A stretch of DNA of 36,353 nt from positions 1 through 36,353 of the forward strand of contig JANQRN010000079.1 of NCBI GenBank assembly GCA_028284545.1, written 5' to 3'. The notes under the pieces were generated by a model, which did no database searches, was not told the origin of the DNA, and saw nothing but the letters and a program-made list of their open reading frames with translations. A program made the translations under genes and the position numbers. Below, in pieces: positions 32,418 to 36,353 of the stretch (its first letter is position 1; each line of letters begins with the position of its first letter). Source of the DNA: Rhodothermales bacterium (lineage in GTDB: Bacteria > Bacteroidota > Rhodothermia > Rhodothermales > JABDKH01).

Positions 32418-33479
32418 ATGCAGCCCCTCCTGTGCAACTACTACACGACTTATCGCTGCAACGCGAAGTGCGGCTTCTGTGACATTTGGGAGCAGCCGTC
32501 GCCGCTGGTGGACCTGGGCGACGCAGAACGAAACCTCGACGACCTGCAGCGTCTTGGCGTGCGAATCGTCGACTTCACCGGCGGTGAGCCACTGCTGCAT
32601 CCCGAACTCGATGTCCTGCTTGACATGGCGCGCGCCCGCGGAATGCGCACGTCTGTCACCACTAACGGACTCCTCTACCCCAAGCGCGCGGCCAGCCTCG
32701 CGGGCAAGGTTGATCTGCTGCACTTCTCCATTGATGCAGCTGACCCGGACAAGCATGATGCCTCGCGGGGCGTGCAGTGCTTCGACGCACTCATGCAGTC
32801 GGTTCGGGTAGCTCTGGAGATCGGTGAGCGCCCGGATCTTCTCTTCACAGTGACCAACGACAATCTCGAGGAGCTTGAGCGCATCTACACCGAGATCTCG
32901 TACCCCAACGGTCTCATCCTGATCATCAACCCGCTGTTCCAGTACAACGATCTGGGTAGCAGCTTGGACGACAAGGTGCTGGACCACATACTCGCGTTCG
33001 GTCGTCGTCCGTTCACGTATCTGAACCCGGCGTTCGTGACGTTTCGGCGCGCGGGTGGTAACGATCCGGAAGCTCCAGTTTGTCGCGCCGTGTCTACTAC
33101 CGTCGTGATCTCACCGTTCAACGAATTGGTCTTGCCATGTTATCACTTCGGGCTCGACCGAATTCCGATTGACGGCCAACTGTTCGGGTTGTGGAACTCC
33201 GACGTTGTCGCAGAACACAAGCGGATGGAGGGGCGCCACGAGGTCTGCCGTGGTTGTACGGTGAACTGCTATTTCGAACCGAGCTTCGCCACGTCCCCGA
33301 CCACACGGTATTTCTGGCAGAGTCTGCCTTCGAAAATGAACTATGCGTGGACGAAGTTCGTACTTCAACGGCTGGACAACCGGAACGGGCCTCGCGAGGC
33401 GATGCTTCCGGTACGTATTGCTGAGACGGATCATCGTACTGCGCCAGACCACTCTATTGAGGCCGTTCAACAGGCATGA
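32418..33479 (+). CDS. Radical SAM protein with SPASM/Twitch-like C-terminus
   Basis: The 353-aa protein has the 4Fe-4S radical SAM motif YRCNAKCGFCDIW (Cys 14, 18, 21), GGEPLLHPELD and TTNGLL, which bind S-adenosylmethionine. A second Cys group lies near the end: PVCRAV, LVLPCYHF, then VCRGCTVNCYFEPSF. That arrangement resembles an auxiliary cluster of SPASM/Twitch proteins (MoaA/PqqE-like). The reaction is not readable; peptide or lipid modification are possible. It overlaps the rhodanese gene by 4 bp (ATGA). Confidence 0.9.
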   Translation: MQPLLCNYYTTYRCNAKCGFCDIWEQPSPLVDLGDAERNLDDLQRLGVRIVDFTGGEPLLHPELDVLLDMARARGMRTSVTTNGLLYPKRAASLAGKVDLLHFSIDAADPDKHDASRGVQCFDALMQSVRVALEIGERPDLLFTVTNDNLEELERIYTEISYPNGLILIINPLFQYNDLGSSLDDKVLDHILAFGRRPFTYLNPAFVTFRRAGGNDPEAPVCRAVSTTVVISPFNELVLPCYHFGLDRIPIDGQLFGLWNSDVVAEHKRMEGRHEVCRGCTVNCYFEPSFATSPTTRYFWQSLPSKMNYAWTKFVLQRLDNRNGPREAMLPVRIAETDHRTAPDHSIEAVQQA

Positions 33480-33997
33480 AAAAGATCCTCGTACTCGCCG
33501 GGGCCGCCCTCGCGATTCTACTCTGGGCACGATCTGGATGCTCACAGGACCTTTCGTGGTCGGCTGTTTTGAAGGGAGTGCGTGCTGAGTTTGGTGACGT
33601 AACGCAGATCTCCACAGACTCACTCGCCGCATGGATGGCAGACAGCAGTCGGGCGCAACCCGTGCTCATAGATGCGCGAACCCCAGAGGAGTACGCCGTC
33701 AGTCACATTGAGGGAGCCGTGCGAGTCGACCCGGATAACCCGGTTCTGGCGGCATCTGAGATCCGCACGGATGCACCGATTGTCGCCTATTGTTCAGTCG
33801 GATATCGGTCCTCGTCTGTAGCGCAGCAACTCGCTGAGCAGGGGTATACGAACGTGGTCAACCTGGAGGGGTCCATCTTCAAGTGGGCGAATGAAGGGCG
33901 GCCGCTTGTCGCGGAGGGGCAGCCAACCGACACCGTCCACCCGTTCAACGCGGTCTGGGGCAGGTTGCTCAGCCGAGATGTTCCGCGCGACCAGTAG
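33476..33997 (+). CDS. Membrane-anchored rhodanese-domain protein
   Basis: The 173-aa protein has an N-terminal signal/anchor, MKKILVLAGAALAILLWARSGC. The rhodanese domain (~residues 43-145) has PVLIDARTPEEYAVSHIEGAVRV and the catalytic loop YCSVGYRSS (Cys ~106). It probably carries sulfane sulfur, or a redox function, on the periplasmic side. Coupling to the radical SAM gene by ATGA overlap suggests a shared pathway, although the two probably sit on opposite sides of the membrane. Confidence 0.92.
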   Translation: MKKILVLAGAALAILLWARSGCSQDLSWSAVLKGVRAEFGDVTQISTDSLAAWMADSSRAQPVLIDARTPEEYAVSHIEGAVRVDPDNPVLAASEIRTDAPIVAYCSVGYRSSSVAQQLAEQGYTNVVNLEGSIFKWANEGRPLVAEGQPTDTVHPFNAVWGRLLSRDVPRDQ

Positions 33998-34017
33998 AGG
34001 TACCGCCAGCAGTGCTG

Positions 34018-34848
34018 TCAGGGTTCGCGGCGGTCAGACGGTTCGTCGGCGAGCAGAGGCATCTTCAGCAGCTCGGCGAATCGCTCACCGTCGGGGCCGT
34101 CGATACCAAACTCGATGGCATCGGGGTCGTCGCGCATCCGGAAGGAACGGCCAATTCTGTCCCACACGGAGAACAACGAACTGTAGTTGGAGTCCGTCTC
34201 TACGCGGATGCGCGAATGGTGAACCTTGTGCATATAGGGCGTGACAATGATTGTGCGGAGCGCCCGATCGACAGCTGGTGGGACGGTGATATTGGCGTGG
34301 TGGAACTGAACAACCGCGAACATGACTGTCTCGTAAAGCACGAGCTCCCAGGCGTAAACACCAAAGAGCGCAATCAGCGGAATCCGGAGGGTAGAGGACA
34401 TCACGATCTCGCCTAGATGAAAACGGCCCGCGGTCGAAACGTCCATCTCCCGATCAGCGTGGTGCACGCGATGAAAGCGCCACAGAAACGGGATTCGATG
34501 ATTGAGTCGATGCCAGCAATACGTCCAGAAGTCGAGTAGAAGAATCGCGCCAATCGCGTGGACGACGGCGAGGTCTTCGTTGCCGCGCGTGAGCACGTTC
34601 ATTAGACCGAAGTCGCGTGCGGCCGCCCACTCTGCGGCAGCGACCCAGAGCGCAACAAATAGCAACGTTACAGCAAGAGAGTTGACGGCGCCAAGCGCAA
34701 GGTTGCGTACTATGTGTACTCCGCGTCGAGTGCGTTGTCGTGAAAAGGAAAAAAAGGGTCGTAGACTCTCCCACGATAACAGCACCGCAAGTCCGGCAAC
34801 CATCACAATGACTTGCCACTGTTGAAAGATGTTGACAACTGCTTGCAT
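34018..34848 (-). CDS. Sterol desaturase/fatty acid hydroxylase family protein
   Basis: The 276-aa integral membrane di-iron enzyme has TM helices at ~12-28 (VIVMVAGLAVLLSW), ~50-70 (LALGAVNSLAVTLLFVALWVAA) and ~95-115. The His motifs are HRLNH, HRVHH and HKVHH, the three clusters that hold the iron pair. Family members hydroxylate or desaturate lipids, including sterols and carotenoids; the substrate cannot be read. It converges on the rhodanese gene and diverges from mobA (20-bp gap). Confidence 0.93.
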   Translation of the reverse strand: MQAVVNIFQQWQVIVMVAGLAVLLSWESLRPFFSFSRQRTRRGVHIVRNLALGAVNSLAVTLLFVALWVAAAEWAAARDFGLMNVLTRGNEDLAVVHAIGAILLLDFWTYCWHRLNHRIPFLWRFHRVHHADREMDVSTAGRFHLGEIVMSSTLRIPLIALFGVYAWELVLYETVMFAVVQFHHANITVPPAVDRALRTIIVTPYMHKVHHSRIRVETDSNYSSLFSVWDRIGRSFRMRDDPDAIEFGIDGPDGERFAELLKMPLLADEPSDRREP

Positions 34849-34868
34849 CTACGGCAACCTGAGCTTGA

Positions 34869-35477
34869 ATGACTAGTAACCAACGCCTTGTCGGCGATGA
34901 GGTGCCCGGGCCTGAACCGCCGCTCACCGCAACGGGACTTGTGCTCGCCGGCGGTCGCTCGGAGCGTTTCGGATCAGACAAGTCTAAATACAAGTTTGAG
35001 GGTGTTGAACTTCGTACGCGCGTCGGAAAAATTCTGAAACTCGTGACAGGTCGCACCCTCCTGTCAACTGCGGAACCCGAGGTAGCACCCGAGCCTTTCG
35101 ATGCTGTTGTCGTCGACCGGTTTGTGCAGTGCGGACCACTTGCGGGCCTGCAGGCTGGGATGGTTGCCGCATACGCAGACTGGCTGGTTGTGGCCCCCTG
35201 CGACATGCCGTTCGTCACGCAGAGCGTACTCAGCAAAATGCTCGAAATGGCCCATAAAGGCTCGAATGAAGCGGTTGTGGCCGCGCATGGCGGTCGACTG
35301 ATTGGCGTCCTTGGCTGCTACTCTACGAAACTCCTCGGAGCGATCGAGCGCCGGCTGGAGTCACACAACACCTCGCGCAGTGTCGACGCGTTTCTCCGAT
35401 CGCTCGATCACGTCGAGACGCTGGATGTAAGCGTTGTCGTTGCGACCAACGTCAACTTCACCGACGACATCGGATGA
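34869..35477 (+). CDS. mobA: Molybdenum cofactor guanylyltransferase
   Basis: The 202-aa protein shows LVLAGGRSERFGSDKSKYKF (nucleotide-binding loop), RFVQCGPLAGLQAGM and LVVAPCDMPFVT (metal-binding Asp), the MobA signature. It attaches GMP to molybdopterin to make the bis-MGD cofactor of DMSO-reductase-family enzymes. The next gene, 43 bp downstream, encodes an iron-sulfur/membrane subunit, so mobA is probably dedicated to that enzyme. Confidence 0.92.
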   Translation: MTSNQRLVGDEVPGPEPPLTATGLVLAGGRSERFGSDKSKYKFEGVELRTRVGKILKLVTGRTLLSTAEPEVAPEPFDAVVVDRFVQCGPLAGLQAGMVAAYADWLVVAPCDMPFVTQSVLSKMLEMAHKGSNEAVVAAHGGRLIGVLGCYSTKLLGAIERRLESHNTSRSVDAFLRSLDHVETLDVSVVVATNVNFTDDIG

Positions 35478-35520
35478 AGCCGTCATTTGTTTTCATTGCG
35501 CTTCGGAATAGATTTGCTGC

Positions 35521-36353
35521 GTGAACTACGGCTTCGTAATAAACAACGACACCTGTATTGGTTGTCACGCCTGCTCCACTGCGTGCAAGAGCGAGAATGA
35601 AGTACCACTCGGTGTCCACCGAACGTGGGTAAAGAGCGTTGAGGTCGGCGCCTTTCCAGACGTCAAGCGGCACTTTCAGGTTACGCGCTGTAACCATTGC
35701 GCGAATCCGCCGTGCGTTGCCATCTGTCCCGTCACTGCCATGTACCAGCGCGACGATGGGATTGTTGAGTTTGACAAAGACCTTTGTATCGGATGCAAGG
35801 CGTGCCTGCAAGCGTGCCCGTATGACGCAATTCACGTTGACCCCGAGACAGGGACCGCAGCGAAGTGTCACTACTGCGCGCATCGCACGGACATCGGACT
35901 CGAACCAGCGTGCGTAGTTGTTTGCCCGGAGCATGCCATCATTGCCGGTGACCTGGATGATCCGGGCTCTGAAATAAGTCGCGTTCTCGCTGACAACAAG
36001 GTTACCGTCAGAAAGCCAGAGCGGGGCACGTCGCCTAAGCTGTTCTACGTCAGTGGCGCCGAGGCAACGCTTCACCCGACAGCGGTGAGCAGCACGCCGG
36101 CCACGTACGCATGGGCTGACTCGATATCTGACAGGCAGGCTGTGGGCGGTCCCATGACTCGGGTCGCAGGCCAAATGACGCAGGCCGCCTATAACGCCCA
36201 GCACAAGATGCCGTGGCACTGGCCCGTGCCGGCGTATCTCGTCACGAAGGCAATCAGCGCGGGCATTGCGCTCTGGCTTGCGGCGACCTACCTACTTGGC
36301 GTTTTTCGACTCGAAGCTGCGCCGAACGCCGTTCTGCTGGCGGTATCTGTCGT
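35521..36353 (+). CDS. Four-cluster ferredoxin domain joined to a membrane (NrfD/PsrC-like?) domain, 3' end outside window
   Basis: The ORF track omits this gene because it runs off the window; the 253-aa - strand ORF there is its shadow. A stop (TAG 35509) precedes GTG 35521, and 277 codons stay open to the end. Four Cys groups bind four 4Fe-4S clusters, as in DmsB/PsrB/NrfC: CIGCHACSTACK, CNHCANPPCVAICP, CIGCKACLQACP and CHYC...PACVVVCP. After ~165 residues a linker follows, then HWPVPAYLVTKAISAGIALWLAATYLLGVF, the start of a membrane domain that fits NrfD/PsrC. It thus appears to be a fused electron-transfer and quinone subunit. No twin-arginine signal is present, suggesting that the clusters face the cytoplasm. 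A catalytic molybdoenzyme subunit is expected nearby. Confidence 0.85.
   Translation, partial: MNYGFVINNDTCIGCHACSTACKSENEVPLGVHRTWVKSVEVGAFPDVKRHFQVTRCNHCANPPCVAICPVTAMYQRDDGIVEFDKDLCIGCKACLQACPYDAIHVDPETGTAAKCHYCAHRTDIGLEPACVVVCPEHAIIAGDLDDPGSEISRVLADNKVTVRKPERGTSPKLFYVSGAEATLHPTAVSSTPATYAWADSISDRQAVGGPMTRVAGQMTQAAYNAQHKMPWHWPVPAYLVTKAISAGIALWLAATYLLGVFRLEAAPNAVLLAVSV

Noticed and set aside
32418-33479. Radical SAM protein as the anaerobic sulfatase-maturating enzyme for the sulfatase
   Set aside because: The CxxxCxxC is followed by DIW and the C-terminal Cys pattern is short; it fits MoaA/PqqE-like or unknown SPASM proteins better, and the sulfatase is 24 kb away.
34454-35236. 260-aa ORF on the - strand
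   Set aside because: Antisense to mobA and out of frame with the sterol desaturase family gene; composition is Ser/Arg/Thr-rich with no motif.
35458-36219. 253-aa ORF on the - strand at the right edge
   Set aside because: It is the shadow of the + strand iron-sulfur/membrane gene, whose four Cys clusters are unambiguous.

Overview
The window (36,353 bp) reads as ordinary chromosome from a free-living, moderately GC-rich bacterium of the Bacteroidota/Rhodothermota side of the tree; Rhodothermia-like is my best guess. The main support is the small-gene order rpmB-rpmG-DUF4295-type protein, which is a Bacteroidota-type arrangement. Further support comes from a BatA-type vWA membrane protein, many lipoproteins and beta-barrels, very few Shine-Dalgarno sequences, and a ComA-type phosphosulfolactate synthase. 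No insertion sequence, prophage, CRISPR array or plasmid gene was seen.

Layout from left to right. 1-781: the 3' end of a secreted M28 peptidase, followed by a strong terminator and a second terminator-like hairpin. 1259-6656: a PH-like small protein, the BatA-type protein, a second PH-like membrane protein, HflX and a CBS-pair protein, all on +. 6690-12647: a - strand block with a sulfatase lipoprotein, a small unknown gene, tRNA-Cys, tRNA-Arg and tRNA-Pro, a DUF4295-type protein, L33, L28, phosphosulfolactate synthase, a LolC/E-type permease and a lipoprotein. 12715-16332: two small outer-membrane barrel candidates on +, alternating with ychF, a PPP-type phosphatase and nusB on -. 16473-19990: comEC overlapping a glycosyltransferase. 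19987-20826: a double universal stress protein.

20827-21335 is a 509-bp gene-free interval with two perfect TTATCCACA DnaA boxes, several near-matches, an AT-rich stretch and a TAGTAGTAG run spaced from a DnaA box as in a basal unwinding element. I call it a probable chromosome replication origin (oriC). It is the most notable feature here.

21336-27326: pgi (-), moeA, a thioredoxin-like protein, a Nudix protein with an unusual N-terminal domain, a trypsin-like protease (-), then a membrane protein and an ECF sigma factor behind a GGTTAACA/TGTTAACC inverted repeat. 27284-31340: an S41-type lipoprotein peptidase and an M14 carboxypeptidase (-). 31431-33997: a tight operon of lipoprotein alpha/beta hydrolase, radical SAM/SPASM-like protein and rhodanese. 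34018-34848: a sterol desaturase/fatty acid hydroxylase family protein (-). 34869-end: mobA followed by a large open frame missing from the ORF track. That frame encodes a four-cluster ferredoxin domain running into the start of a membrane domain, probably NrfD/PsrC-like, and is cut by the window edge. With moeA and mobA it suggests that a molybdopterin oxidoreductase lies just to the right.

All calls come from reading the sequence and translated frames by eye. No database search or computation was run.
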